Assembly (NCBI GenBank): GCA_021736985.1
Contig: JAIPEW010000006.1
Location: 1 to 64,000 of the forward strand
Length of the DNA stretch: 64,000 bases
Source: Clostridiales bacterium
GTDB lineage: Bacteria; Bacillota; Desulfotomaculia; Desulfotomaculales; VENG01
Direction: 5' to 3'
Positions within the stretch are counted from its first letter, which is position 1; the number at the start of each line of letters is the position of its first letter. Below the pieces are notes generated by a model. It was not told the DNA's origin and ran no database searches. It worked only from the letters and a program-made list of their open reading frames with translations. Positions 1 to 8,128 of this stretch are shown piece by piece. Both the position numbers and the translations under genes were made by a program.

Positions 1-1031
1 GAATACCTACAGTGGTGGACCGAGTAGTACAACAGGCAATAGCCCATGTACTAACCCCGATATTTGAGGAACAGTTTTCGGACAACAGTTATGGATTCCG
101 TCCCGGACGAAGTGCTCATGACGCAATCAGGAAATGCCAAGACAACATAAATGAAGGATATAACTATGTTGTGGATATGGATTTGGAGAAATATTTTGAT
201 ACAGTCAACCAAAGTAAGTTGGTAGAAGTATTATCCAGGACGATAAAAGATGGACGCGTAATATCGTTAATCCATAAATACCTGAGAGCTGGAGTAGTAA
301 TAAAGCACAAGTTCGAAGAAACGGAAGTTGGAGTTCCGCAGGGCGGACCTCTAAGTCCGATTCTTAGCAATATCATGCTAAATGAACTGGATAAAGAACT
401 TGAAAGAAGAGGGCACAGGCTCGTCCGCTACGCGGACGACCTAATGATCTTCTGTAAAAGCAGGAGAAGTGCAAAACGCACATACGAAAACATACTCCCT
501 TATATCGAGAAGAAGCTATTCCTCAAAGTGAACAAAGAGAAAACAGTGGTTGAATACGTTGGTAAGGTAAAATTTCTCGGGTTTGCATTTTACCGGTACA
601 AAGGCAAAGCAAGAATCAGAATCCATCCGAAATCCGTTGCAAAGATGAGAAATAAAGTGAGAGAACTTACTTCCAGGAGCAACGGAATGGGCAATGAAGT
701 CAGAGCAAAGAAACTTAGGCGCTATATTATGGGATGGATCAACTACTTCAAGATAGCGGACATAAAGAAACTATTGTCCACTACGGATGAGTGGATGCGA
801 AGACGTATCCGCATGATTTTCTGGAAACAGTGGAAACGAGTGAAGACAAGAGTTGAAATGCTCAAATCATTTGGAGTACACAAACAGAAAGCATGGGAAT
901 ATGCAAACACAAGAAAAGGCTACCGGAGAACATCCAATAGCCCAATCCTTTCCAAATCCCTTACAAATAACGTTATTAAAGGATTTGGGTTCCTACTCTT
1001 TTCAGATTATTATCGACAAGTCACTGCGTAA
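1..1031 (+). CDS. ltrA: Group II intron reverse transcriptase/maturase, 5' end outside window
   Basis: The frame is open from the window edge (codons from base 3), so the gene begins upstream. The visible part holds the reverse transcriptase palm: FRPGRSAHDA, the first catalytic Asp in VDMDLEKYFDTVN, VPQGGPLSPILSNI, and the YADD box at about 425-442. A thumb/maturase X domain follows (MGWINYFKIAD) with a C-terminal GFLLFSDYY-type end. No HNH endonuclease domain follows the maturase domain. The family splices and retro-mobilises its host intron, and the intron's domain V/VI lies directly downstream as expected. The intron appears to sit inside the sigK element described below. Family assignment is certain; the 5' part cannot be judged. 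Confidence 0.95.
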   Translation, partial: IPTVVDRVVQQAIAHVLTPIFEEQFSDNSYGFRPGRSAHDAIRKCQDNINEGYNYVVDMDLEKYFDTVNQSKLVEVLSRTIKDGRVISLIHKYLRAGVVIKHKFEETEVGVPQGGPLSPILSNIMLNELDKELERRGHRLVRYADDLMIFCKSRRSAKRTYENILPYIEKKLFLKVNKEKTVVEYVGKVKFLGFAFYRYKGKARIRIHPKSVAKMRNKVRELTSRSNGMGNEVRAKKLRRYIMGWINYFKIADIKKLLSTTDEWMRRRIRMIFWKQWKRVKTRVEMLKSFGVHKQKAWEYANTRKGYRRTSNSPILSKSLTNNVIKGFGFLLFSDYYRQVTA

Positions 1032-1037
1032 ACTAAG

Positions 1038-1114
1038 GAACCGCCGTGTACCGAACGGTACGCACGGTGGTGTGGGAGGTCGGCTACTCAAATAATGGGT
1101 GGCCTCCTACCCGA
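1038..1114 (+). ncRNA. Group II intron domains V and VI (3' end of the ribozyme)
   Basis: Starting seven bases after the maturase stop, CCGTG-TACC-gaac-GGTA-cg-CACGG folds into the short two-part hairpin of a catalytic domain V. GGAGG at 1075-1079 then pairs with CCTCC at 1103-1107 as domain VI. The intron 3' boundary should fall just after this stem, near the CCGAT at 1110-1115. Placement behind an intron-encoded protein supports the call; the exact splice site is inferred. Confidence 0.8.
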
Positions 1115-1282
1115 TTGTAATTATAGATAGTAATTGTAAAAATAAAGTTCATACAGAACAATCCTATCTCATTGTTTGAGCAAGTTCACCAGCTAACCAA
1201 GTTCCAAATTATACTGGTTAATTAGGACATGCAAAAAGTAATATACATGTTTATATAAAGGTTTAAAAAGGCTGGTGGTTCT

Positions 1283-1429
1283 ATGAATAAAAAAAATAAT
1301 AAATTTAATATTTTAGTTAAGGTGATCTATTCGGGGGATTCAGCGCTCGACGATGCATATCAATTTTTAGCTCAAAAAATAATTAATAAGGAGAAAAAGA
1401 TATGCATGCAGCAATCTATGTCCGAGTGA
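1283..1429 (+). CDS. Small protein overlapping the recombinase start (48 aa)
   Basis: ATG at 1283 lies after AGGCTGGTGG and opens a 48-codon frame beginning MNKKNNKFNILVKVIYSG and ending in TGA at 1429. It overlaps the first 28 bases of the recombinase gene in another frame, so the two are probably translationally coupled. It has no membrane segment and I recognise no domain. Short basic proteins are often coded next to large serine recombinases and some act as directionality factors, but nothing in this sequence proves that role. The recombinase's own site (AAGGAGAAAAAG) lies inside this frame. Confidence 0.5.
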   Translation: MNKKNNKFNILVKVIYSGDSALDDAYQFLAQKIINKEKKICMQQSMSE

Positions 1430-2883
1430 GTACTGATGAACAGGTGCAGCACGGTTTTTCTCTGGCAGAACAGAAAGAAACTTGTCGTGCACGAGCAACT
1501 GCGCTTAAAGTATCTACTATAAAAGAATTTACAGATGAAGGCATTTCTGGTACAACACTGGATAGACTCGGGTTAACACAACTCAGGAAAGCAGTAAATT
1601 GCGGAGAAGTAGATACATTAATTTTACGTGATCCTGACCGGCTTTCCCGCAAACTTGCACACCAACTTCTTTTATCAGAAGAATTTGAAAAAGCCGGGGT
1701 GAAATTGGAATTTATAGACTTTGCCTGGCAGGATACTCCAGAGGGCCGTCTTTTTTATTCTATACGTGGTGCTATTGCAGAATTTGAACGTGAAAAAATA
1801 CGTGATCGTATGGTGCGCGGAAAAATGCAGAAAGCCCGCCAAGGCGGGCTTCCAATGGGGTTTTATGCTTATGGTTATACTCACAATCTAGAAAAAGGTG
1901 ATATCATTATTAATGAAGATGAAGCTGCTGTAGTAAGAAAAATTTTTAACCTTTTTATTTATAAAGATACAGGTATTAACGGTGTGGCAAAGTGGTTGAA
2001 TAAAGAAGAAGTACCTACTAAAAAAGGACGGTTTAAATGGCACCGCCAGGTAGTACGGCAAATATTACGTAATCCCGTTTATAAAGGAGAATGGCACTAT
2101 AAAGATATTATAATTCCTGTTCCTTCTATTATAGAAAATGAAACATGGTATAAAGCCAGGGAAAAACTTGATAAAGCCAGAAGGTTGTGGGCAGGTAATC
2201 CTCAAAATAAATATTTATTATCTGGTATTATAACTTGTCCGGATTGTGGTAATACAATGAATGGTATCTGTCCAAACTGGTGGGGAGAGAAAGTAAGATG
2301 CTATACTTGCCGAAAAAATTGTCAGGGAGCAAAAAATACTGGTTGTCAACCTCAAAAAATGCTTCCCGCAGAACCTATTGAAAAAGCTGTTTGGAAACAA
2401 GTTTGTTCCTGGCTACAAAATCCTGATACCATTATTGAAAAAATTATGCATATGTCTCACGAAGGTAACAGTCTCCAAAAAGAATTGCAGATGATACAAA
2501 AGCACTTGGCTGATGTTGATAAAGGGCAAGAAACAATAATGGGTGCATTATCATCCGGGCTAATTGAATTGGATGATAAAATTAAAAATAATCTGGAGCA
2601 GCTAAAAAGGCGGAAAGAGCGGCTGAAACAGCGGGAAGAAAAATTAACAAGTAATTTACAAATAATGCATAAAACAGCGGAAAAAGAGGTGTATTTGAAG
2701 AATATAACACGAGAATTATTATCCCAACTTGATACCCTTGATTTTATTGAAAAAAAGTCTCTTGTCCGCATCCTGATATCGCAGGTTGTAATATCAGGGG
2801 GAAATGTGCGAGAGGGAAAAAAATCCAACAATATTAATATTACTATCATAGCAAAACTGCCGGGTACAAAAAACATGTCATAA
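1402..2883 (+). CDS. Large serine recombinase, probable sigK-element (skin) excisionase, SpoIVCA-like
   Basis: 493 aa, the usual size for SpoIVCA-type large serine recombinases. The N-terminal resolvase domain begins AAIYVRVSTDEQ with the nucleophilic Ser at about residue 10. The DPDRLSRK and GAIAEFEREKIRDR blocks are intact. The recombinase domain (VAKWLNKEEVPTKKG...ILRNPVYKGEW) follows, then a zinc ribbon (CPDCGNTMNG...CYTCRKNC) and a long charged coiled coil at about residues 350-440. The ribosome site AAGGAGAAAAAG precedes ATG 1402. The gene ends 48 bases before the ATG of a truncated sigma-K gene, the arrangement expected of an enzyme that excises an element interrupting sigK. Catalytic role is sure; specificity for sigK is inferred from position. 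Confidence 0.93.
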   Translation: MHAAIYVRVSTDEQVQHGFSLAEQKETCRARATALKVSTIKEFTDEGISGTTLDRLGLTQLRKAVNCGEVDTLILRDPDRLSRKLAHQLLLSEEFEKAGVKLEFIDFAWQDTPEGRLFYSIRGAIAEFEREKIRDRMVRGKMQKARQGGLPMGFYAYGYTHNLEKGDIIINEDEAAVVRKIFNLFIYKDTGINGVAKWLNKEEVPTKKGRFKWHRQVVRQILRNPVYKGEWHYKDIIIPVPSIIENETWYKAREKLDKARRLWAGNPQNKYLLSGIITCPDCGNTMNGICPNWWGEKVRCYTCRKNCQGAKNTGCQPQKMLPAEPIEKAVWKQVCSWLQNPDTIIEKIMHMSHEGNSLQKELQMIQKHLADVDKGQETIMGALSSGLIELDDKIKNNLEQLKRRKERLKQREEKLTSNLQIMHKTAEKEVYLKNITRELLSQLDTLDFIEKKSLVRILISQVVISGGNVREGKKSNNINITIIAKLPGTKNMS

Positions 2884-2904
2884 TCAAACAGTATAATATA
2901 TTAA

Positions 2905-2930
2905 CTTTTGTCAGTGAAATTGAAATCTTA
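2905..2930 (+). other. Probable right attachment (recombination) site of the sigK element
   Basis: The frame of the downstream sigma-K fragment stays open upstream of its ATG. Its similarity to SigK proteins (EIEILMHLR here, ENEILMHLR in Bacillus SigK from memory) starts at about base 2916. Upstream of that the sequence is unrelated to sigma factors and adjoins the recombinase gene. The crossover should therefore lie near AGTGAAATTGAAATC. The exact core cannot be fixed without the left end of the element. Confidence 0.55.
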
Positions 2931-3287
2931 ATGCATTTACGTTCTAAAAAGAAGAACAAATCAGAATTGTCCCTATTTGATTCTATTGGAGTTGATAAAG
3001 AAGGTAATGAAATACAATTTATTGATATATTAGGTACTGATGCTGAAATAGTTACAGATAAAGTAACCAGACTGTTAGATCAGGAACAACTGTGGAAACA
3101 ATTAAAAACGCTCAGTTCTCAAGAAAAAAAGGTTTTAATAATGCGTTTTGGCTTAAAAGACGGGGTTAAAAAAACTCAAAAAGAGATTGCTAAAATGCTT
3201 GGCATTTCGCGGTCATATGTAAGCAGAATAGAAAAAAGGGCTATTTTACACCTGACTGAAAAATTTGCATCCCAATCCAGTTCATGA
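2931..3287 (+). CDS. sigK: Sporulation sigma-K, 3' half only (SpoIIIC-like fragment)
   Basis: This encodes sigma-70 region 3/4 only: SLFDSIGVDKEGNEI, then region 4 with the helix-turn-helix TQKEIAKMLGISRSYVSRIEKRA, the signature of SigK/SigE-class sporulation sigma factors. Region 2, which binds the -10 element and core polymerase, is missing, so the product alone cannot work. Similarity runs upstream of the ATG to about 2916 without a start codon, as in the 3' half of a gene split by a skin-type element. The left half should lie beyond the left edge of the window. Excision in the mother cell would rebuild the gene. A simple decayed copy is the alternative. Confidence 0.85.
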   Translation: MHLRSKKKNKSELSLFDSIGVDKEGNEIQFIDILGTDAEIVTDKVTRLLDQEQLWKQLKTLSSQEKKVLIMRFGLKDGVKKTQKEIAKMLGISRSYVSRIEKRAILHLTEKFASQSSS

Positions 3288-3824
3288 TTCAGACTTAAAA
3301 TACCATGTGTTTTTACCATACTTATTTTTTAATATAAAGTAATAACCTGAAGACTTATTTACTTTATATGTTCTGTAATAAACGTTCATATTATTTGGAA
3401 TTTCATAATTTTCTAACCCGGCAATTTGAGCCGGGTATTCTTTATTTATATTTAATGCATTATAACTATGCCCACTTGAATCCAATAAATTGATTTCACC
3501 TTTTAATTTGCTTTGGTTAATAAACACAGGAATAATAAAAAATTTTTCACTTTTCCCAGCCACTACATGATTATTAGTGCTAATATCCATTTCTTTTGTA
3601 AAAATATTGCGGCTTTCTATCCCGGCTTGTATTTTAAAACTATTTTCTTTTATCAAGTCTCCTGCTTTGTTGTAGTTGGATGGAAGAGGAACATTATGAT
3701 TTTGAGGTTTTGAAGTACCATTTATCACAATTAACAAGTAAACAATAAAAAAAATACCGGGGCCCAATATTATCATTAAATACCACCTGCGGGCAGATTG
3801 GTATTTACTATTTTTACTTTTCAC
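3282..3824 (-). CDS. Membrane-anchored extracytoplasmic protein, unknown function
   Basis: GTG at 3824 is preferred to the upstream ATG (3845) because AAGGAGGTG lies eight bases before it; the product is about 180 aa. One N-terminal transmembrane segment (YLMIILGPGIFFIVYLLIVI) is followed by a soluble domain with beta-strand-like alternation (FFIIPVFINQSKLKGEINLLD...YYRTYKVN), like the DUF4352-type immunoglobulin-fold domains of Firmicute surface proteins. That family link is tentative. It converges on the sigK fragment and overlaps its last six bases. Confidence 0.7.
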   Translation of the reverse strand: MKSKNSKYQSARRWYLMIILGPGIFFIVYLLIVINGTSKPQNHNVPLPSNYNKAGDLIKENSFKIQAGIESRNIFTKEMDISTNNHVVAGKSEKFFIIPVFINQSKLKGEINLLDSSGHSYNALNINKEYPAQIAGLENYEIPNNMNVYYRTYKVNKSSGYYFILKNKYGKNTWYFKSES

Positions 3825-3972
3825 ATCATACACCTCCTTAAACAAAGTAACCTTAATTATGTTGTTATGTCAAGATATTACTTTAATTGATTTTATAAGC
3901 ATAATTTAACGTTTAGAGTGTAAAACTATGGTTGTATTTAAAATAAATTACAATTTTCTGGAGGTGTATAAT

Positions 3973-4161
3973 TTGAAAATGGAAGTAGACCAAGACTTAT
4001 GTATAAGCTGCGGTGCATGTATAGACGCTTGTCCGGAAGTGTTTGATTGGAATGATGATGAGAAGGCTTGTGTTAAAGTGGATGAAGTTCCATCAAACAT
4101 TGAAGACCAGGCAGAGGAAGCCATGGAAAGCTGTCCTACAGAGGCAATTATAAAAAAATAA
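3973..4161 (+). CDS. Single-cluster [4Fe-4S] ferredoxin
   Basis: TTG at 3973 is the likely start, because GGAGGTG (3960-3966) lies six bases upstream; the product is about 62 aa. The motif CISCGACIDACP supplies three cluster ligands and ESCP near the C-terminus the fourth. The remaining Cys may form the disulfide seen in Thermotoga-type ferredoxins. It is acidic (DDEKACVKVDEVPSNIEDQAEEAME), as expected for a soluble electron carrier. It is a single-gene unit followed by a terminator. It could serve any of the ferredoxin-dependent enzymes coded in this window. Confidence 0.93.
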   Translation: MKMEVDQDLCISCGACIDACPEVFDWNDDEKACVKVDEVPSNIEDQAEEAMESCPTEAIIKK

Positions 4162-4190
4162 TACAGCTAGCTATATTTTTGTAATTTAAC

Positions 4191-4219
4191 GACACGGTAA
4201 TTTAACCGTGTCTTTTTTT
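4191..4219 (+). terminator. Rho-independent terminator after ferredoxin gene
   Basis: GACACGGT pairs with ACCGTGTC across a short AT loop and is followed by TTTTTTT. Confidence 0.9.
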
Positions 4220-4298
4220 CATTTTAGTAAACAAAGTGCTGGTCTTAAGAGAATAAAAATTGTAAAATGGTAAATAAATCCTCAGTGAGGGATAGGCA

Positions 4299-6569
4299 AT
4301 GAATAAACACTTAAAATTATTACTATTAATATCATTATCATTATTAATTTTCATATCTGTTAGTTCTGCACCTGCTTTAGCTCAGAAGCTATCACCTGGA
4401 CCAGTAGCATCAGGGGGTGAACTTTCCCCGAATTCCATTGATTTTAATGCAAATAATAACGGCAAAGTAATAGTGATTATTGCAGATAGAACCAGTATTG
4501 ATGATTGGGCCCGTATAAATGCTCCTAACCTTGATGCATTATGCTCACGTTTTAGTATAGGCTTAATGAATTGCGATACTGGCGGAAAAGATATTGCTGA
4601 TAATACTAATTTAACTATTGGATCTGGGGTTCCCCTGTGTGCTCCAGAAACAGCATCTTCTGCTTACATGTCAGACAAGTTGTTAAATAATGTAAAAGCA
4701 CGCAACATTTATAAACAGCGAACAGGCAAAAGTCCACCGGACAATTCCATATTACAGCTCGACATTGCAAAGATTTATAATTTAAACAAAGATTCTTCTT
4801 ACACGCTGGGCCCGGGCACTTTGGGGACGAAACTAAATGAACATGGAATAAAAACAGCTGTACTGGGAAATTCCGATAGTTTGCTTGGATTACAACGCCC
4901 TGCAGTATCTATGGCTATGAACAACGAAGGTATTGTAAGTAACGGTAGTATTGAAAAAAGCATATTATTAAAAAATAATGAATTTCCCGGTGGCGCTGTT
5001 ACAAATTATAACAAAATTTTAAAAAAACTAAATTCGCTATCTAATGATACTCGTTTTATTGTTATAGATACAGGAGACTTTTCACGTATAGAAGATGCCC
5101 GGGATAACGTGCTAAAAATCATAATTCCTGAATACCGTGAGAAAGCATTTCAAAGACTGGACAATTTTCTTGGCAGATTATTAAAACACATAAACTTAAA
5201 TAAAGATACTTTAGCAATAATATCCCCTACTGCAAAAGGAAATACAGTTAACGGTGAGAACTTGTTAACACCGGTGCTGTTGGCCGGAAACGGAATTGAA
5301 AATGGACTTATATATTCTCCTGCAACCAAACGACCGGGGATTATAAGAAACACTGATTTTCTACCTTTTATTTTTAAATTCTTTAATATTAAATCTCCCC
5401 CGGGTGTTACCGGTCAACCTTTTAAAGTTATGCCCGGTAATTACAGTATCGATGCACTTGTTAATTTGCAAAGTGACCTTGTTTTTAATCATAGCTGGCG
5501 GAGGCCGGTATTACAAAATTATATTTTATTACAATTAGTCTTACTAATTGTATCTTTAACTTATATATTTTGGAAAAAACCACTATCTTACTTTATTCTA
5601 TATCCATTAATTCTAGCTGTAATGTCTGTACCACTTGTTTTGTTAATACTTCCATTGATACAGGTTTGCTCCCCGGTAATTTTTTTAGGTGAAATATTTT
5701 GTCTAATTTTTATAATCACTGTAATATCTATTTTAACACGCCGGTGGGGTAATTTTGCGCCTATTTTATTTATAAGCGCAATTACCAGTTTAGTTCTTAT
5801 AATTGATTTGCTGCTAGGTGCTCCCTTGCAAAAATGCTCTTTATTTGGATATGATCCTATAGTCGGAGCAAGATTTTACGGGTTAGGAAATGAATACATG
5901 GGCGTTTTAATAGGTTCCACGATAATTGCAGCAACATCTTTAATAACAATTGTGCACAGGTACAAGCGTGCAATACTTACTTTAATCGGATTGTATTTTG
6001 CCCTGGTTATTTATGTAATTGCTGCACCGGGTATAGGTACAAATGTAGGAGGTACTATATCTTCAACAGGAGCATTTTTAGCTAGTATGCTGCTTTTATT
6101 GGATATAAAAATTACTCCCCGAATAATTGCTTACATTGGTGCCGGGATAATATGTGTAGTTTTAAGTTTTATTTTTTTTGACATTTCAAGACCAGCAGCT
6201 CAGCAATCACATATTGGACGTGTGGCTTCATTAATTTCTTCCGGTGGAATAGAAACAGCATTTAATATAATTTCCAGGAAAATAGCAATAAATATAAAGC
6301 TGATAAAATATACTATCTGGAGCAGAATCTTTATTGGAAGCCTTGCTTGCCTGGTAATTCTGTTTTACCGGCCGGTTGGAACGATGGAGTTTATACACAA
6401 AAAGTATCCATATTTATTCAAAGGCATCGCCGGTATCATCACCGGAAGTGTTTTAGCCCTTGTTTTTAATGACTCTGGCATTGTTGCAGCAGCAACTGCA
6501 ATGATATTCGGAGCTAATCCATTAATTTACATTATTTTACAGGAGCATATAGTATTAAATAAAACATAA
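4299..6569 (+). CDS. Large membrane protein with N-terminal alkaline-phosphatase-like domain
   Basis: 756 aa. A signal peptide (residues about 5-28, ending near SSAPALAQ) leads to an extracytoplasmic domain of about 360 residues. That domain resembles the alkaline phosphatase/sulfatase superfamily (GKVIVIIADRTSIDDW, MNCDTGG, FIVIDTGDF, AIISPTAKG), but the usual metal-binding His/Asp set is not obvious, so activity is doubtful. From about residue 405 to the end there are at least ten hydrophobic segments. I infer a cell-envelope role. GTGAGGGATAG precedes the ATG. It stands alone between the ferredoxin and speH units. Confidence 0.75.
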   Translation: MNKHLKLLLLISLSLLIFISVSSAPALAQKLSPGPVASGGELSPNSIDFNANNNGKVIVIIADRTSIDDWARINAPNLDALCSRFSIGLMNCDTGGKDIADNTNLTIGSGVPLCAPETASSAYMSDKLLNNVKARNIYKQRTGKSPPDNSILQLDIAKIYNLNKDSSYTLGPGTLGTKLNEHGIKTAVLGNSDSLLGLQRPAVSMAMNNEGIVSNGSIEKSILLKNNEFPGGAVTNYNKILKKLNSLSNDTRFIVIDTGDFSRIEDARDNVLKIIIPEYREKAFQRLDNFLGRLLKHINLNKDTLAIISPTAKGNTVNGENLLTPVLLAGNGIENGLIYSPATKRPGIIRNTDFLPFIFKFFNIKSPPGVTGQPFKVMPGNYSIDALVNLQSDLVFNHSWRRPVLQNYILLQLVLLIVSLTYIFWKKPLSYFILYPLILAVMSVPLVLLILPLIQVCSPVIFLGEIFCLIFIITVISILTRRWGNFAPILFISAITSLVLIIDLLLGAPLQKCSLFGYDPIVGARFYGLGNEYMGVLIGSTIIAATSLITIVHRYKRAILTLIGLYFALVIYVIAAPGIGTNVGGTISSTGAFLASMLLLLDIKITPRIIAYIGAGIICVVLSFIFFDISRPAAQQSHIGRVASLISSGGIETAFNIISRKIAINIKLIKYTIWSRIFIGSLACLVILFYRPVGTMEFIHKKYPYLFKGIAGIITGSVLALVFNDSGIVAAATAMIFGANPLIYIILQEHIVLNKT

Positions 6570-6674
6570 TACAAAAATGTAAAGTGCCTAAAAAACCTTT
6601 GAAATTAAGAGTAGATTCGAATAATCAACTAATAAATAATACATGTTAAATCTTACTAAAAAAATCATGCTTAA

Positions 6675-6702
6675 TTGACAATATTTAATAATATGTTAAA
6701 AT
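6675..6702 (+). promoter_or_regulatory. Sigma-A promoter upstream of speH
   Basis: TTGACA (6675-6680) and TAAAAT (6697-6702) are separated by 16 bases. The -35 box is followed by ATATT, as in three other promoters of the window. Confidence 0.75.
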
Positions 6703-6781
6703 GAATTTTGATTGGATAAGACAATCTTAAATATCAAGGAGGGAGTCTGTTCCGAAAACAATAAAAAGGGGGAATTTATAA

Positions 6782-7162
6782 ATGAAGCAGCTGGGCCGCC
6801 ATGTTTTAGCTGAGATTTATGGGTGCAGTTTTAACACCTTGAATAATGCAAAAAAAGTAGAGCGCATAATGGTAAATGCAGCGCTTGAATCTGGTGCAGA
6901 AGTAAGAGAATGTGTTTTCCATAAATTCAGCCCACAAGGAATCAGCGGCGTGGTGGTTATTTCAGAATCACATTTGGCCATACATACATGGCCTGAATTT
7001 GGTTATGCAGCAGTAGATGTGTTTACTTGTGGTGATAATGTGAATCCTTGGGAAGCATGTAATTACTTAAGTGAACACTTTGAGGCAAAAGAACTTAATG
7101 CGAATGAATCAAAAAGAGGAATCATAAGTAATACCCAACAAGAAAATGTTGTTAATCTCTAG
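6782..7162 (+). CDS. speH: S-adenosylmethionine decarboxylase proenzyme
   Basis: 126 aa, the size of the short bacterial SpeH class. The enzyme makes decarboxylated AdoMet, the aminopropyl donor for spermidine. The self-cleavage site is Glu62-Ser63 in VVISESHLAIHTWPE, where Ser63 becomes the pyruvoyl group. His68 and Cys83 (VFTCGDN) match the processing and proton-donor residues of the family. AAAAAGGGGG lies upstream of the ATG. No spermidine synthase (speE) is adjacent, so the partner must lie elsewhere. Confidence 0.95.
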   Translation: MKQLGRHVLAEIYGCSFNTLNNAKKVERIMVNAALESGAEVRECVFHKFSPQGISGVVVISESHLAIHTWPEFGYAAVDVFTCGDNVNPWEACNYLSEHFEAKELNANESKRGIISNTQQENVVNL

Positions 7163-7200
7163 GAGGGATTTTTATTTTAAGTGACACGGGTATGGGGTAA

Positions 7201-7250
7201 TATGACCTTGTAATTTGCTGGAAAAAGCAATTGCAAGGTCATTGCTTTTT
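7201..7250 (+). terminator. Rho-independent terminator after speH
   Basis: ATGACCTTG...AATTTGCT pairs imperfectly with AGCAATTGCAAGGTCAT and is followed by TTGCTTTTT. Confidence 0.8.
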
Positions 7251-7341
7251 ATTAACAGTTTATATTTTTAATTTAGAGAAGGAAATTATATTTATAATCC
7301 CGAATATTTAATAAGTTTATGTACTTGAGAGGGGTATAAAT

Positions 7342-8106
7342 ATGTATAATATACTTAAATGCGTAGAAAATGACTTAAAATCAGTTGACGAGATGCTTCG
7401 AAAAGAATATTTTATTAAGGCAGGAGATTTAAATGCTTTTGCAAGAGTTGAACAAAATTATTTGGAATCTACTATATGCCCGGGAGCAGTAATACTTACC
7501 GGTAGATTATTCAACTGTATAAATAATAAAATAATATCTTTAGCTGCTGTTATACAGTTTATTTATATAGCTTCTAAGATTCATGGATGTGTAAGTGAAG
7601 AAGACGATAAATATTCTAATGTAGAGAAAGACAAGAGAGATGGAAGCCAATTCCCAGTATTAGTTGGCGATTTTTTATATGGTAAATACTTTACTTTCTT
7701 ATGTAATAATAACATGGTAAACTACTTGAAACCATTATCAGAAGTTATCTGTTCTATACATGAAGCAGGAACAATAAAAGAAAAAACTCCTGCAGTTGAA
7801 ACAGACTCTATTATGATAGATATTATAATTAAGGAGTTCGCAGTACTTTTTGAAACTGGCTGCAGGTTGGCTGCTGATATTTCCGGGGTAGACAGCAAAC
7901 AGCAGGAAATTATGCTCGGCTTTGGTAAAAACTTTGGTATAGCTTATGGATTATGGCAGAAAAATACGCATCTTTATAAGATAAACACTCATTTAAGAAA
8001 GAGCAAAGATTTTTTAGAATTAATTCCAAACAATATTTATAAAGATCAGCTTAAACATTTACTACAATTTTTTAAACAAGAAAATTATCAATTAAATTGC
8101 TGTTAA
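7342..8106 (+). CDS. hepS: Heptaprenyl diphosphate synthase component I-like, non-catalytic prenyl synthase subunit
   Basis: 254 aa with the helical pattern of the isoprenoid synthase fold but without its Asp-rich motifs. The first reads IHGCVSEED where catalytic subunits have IHDDVVD, and the second reads IAYGLWQKN where a DDxxD is expected. The landmarks VLVGDFLYGKYF and MLGFGKNFGIAYG keep the spacing. In Bacillus the HepS subunit is a non-catalytic partner of HepT in making the menaquinone side chain, and hepS, menG and hepT adjoin. Here menG follows 22 bases downstream, but hepT is about 24 kb away at 32.7 kb. Confidence 0.75.
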   Translation: MYNILKCVENDLKSVDEMLRKEYFIKAGDLNAFARVEQNYLESTICPGAVILTGRLFNCINNKIISLAAVIQFIYIASKIHGCVSEEDDKYSNVEKDKRDGSQFPVLVGDFLYGKYFTFLCNNNMVNYLKPLSEVICSIHEAGTIKEKTPAVETDSIMIDIIIKEFAVLFETGCRLAADISGVDSKQQEIMLGFGKNFGIAYGLWQKNTHLYKINTHLRKSKDFLELIPNNIYKDQLKHLLQFFKQENYQLNCC

Positions 8107-8128
8107 AGTTAAAAGGCGGTAATAAAGA

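Noticed and set aside
853-1095. 80-codon frame overlapping the maturase end and intron domain V
   Set aside because: It is out of frame with a certain maturase gene and runs into the ribozyme structure; no ribosome site.
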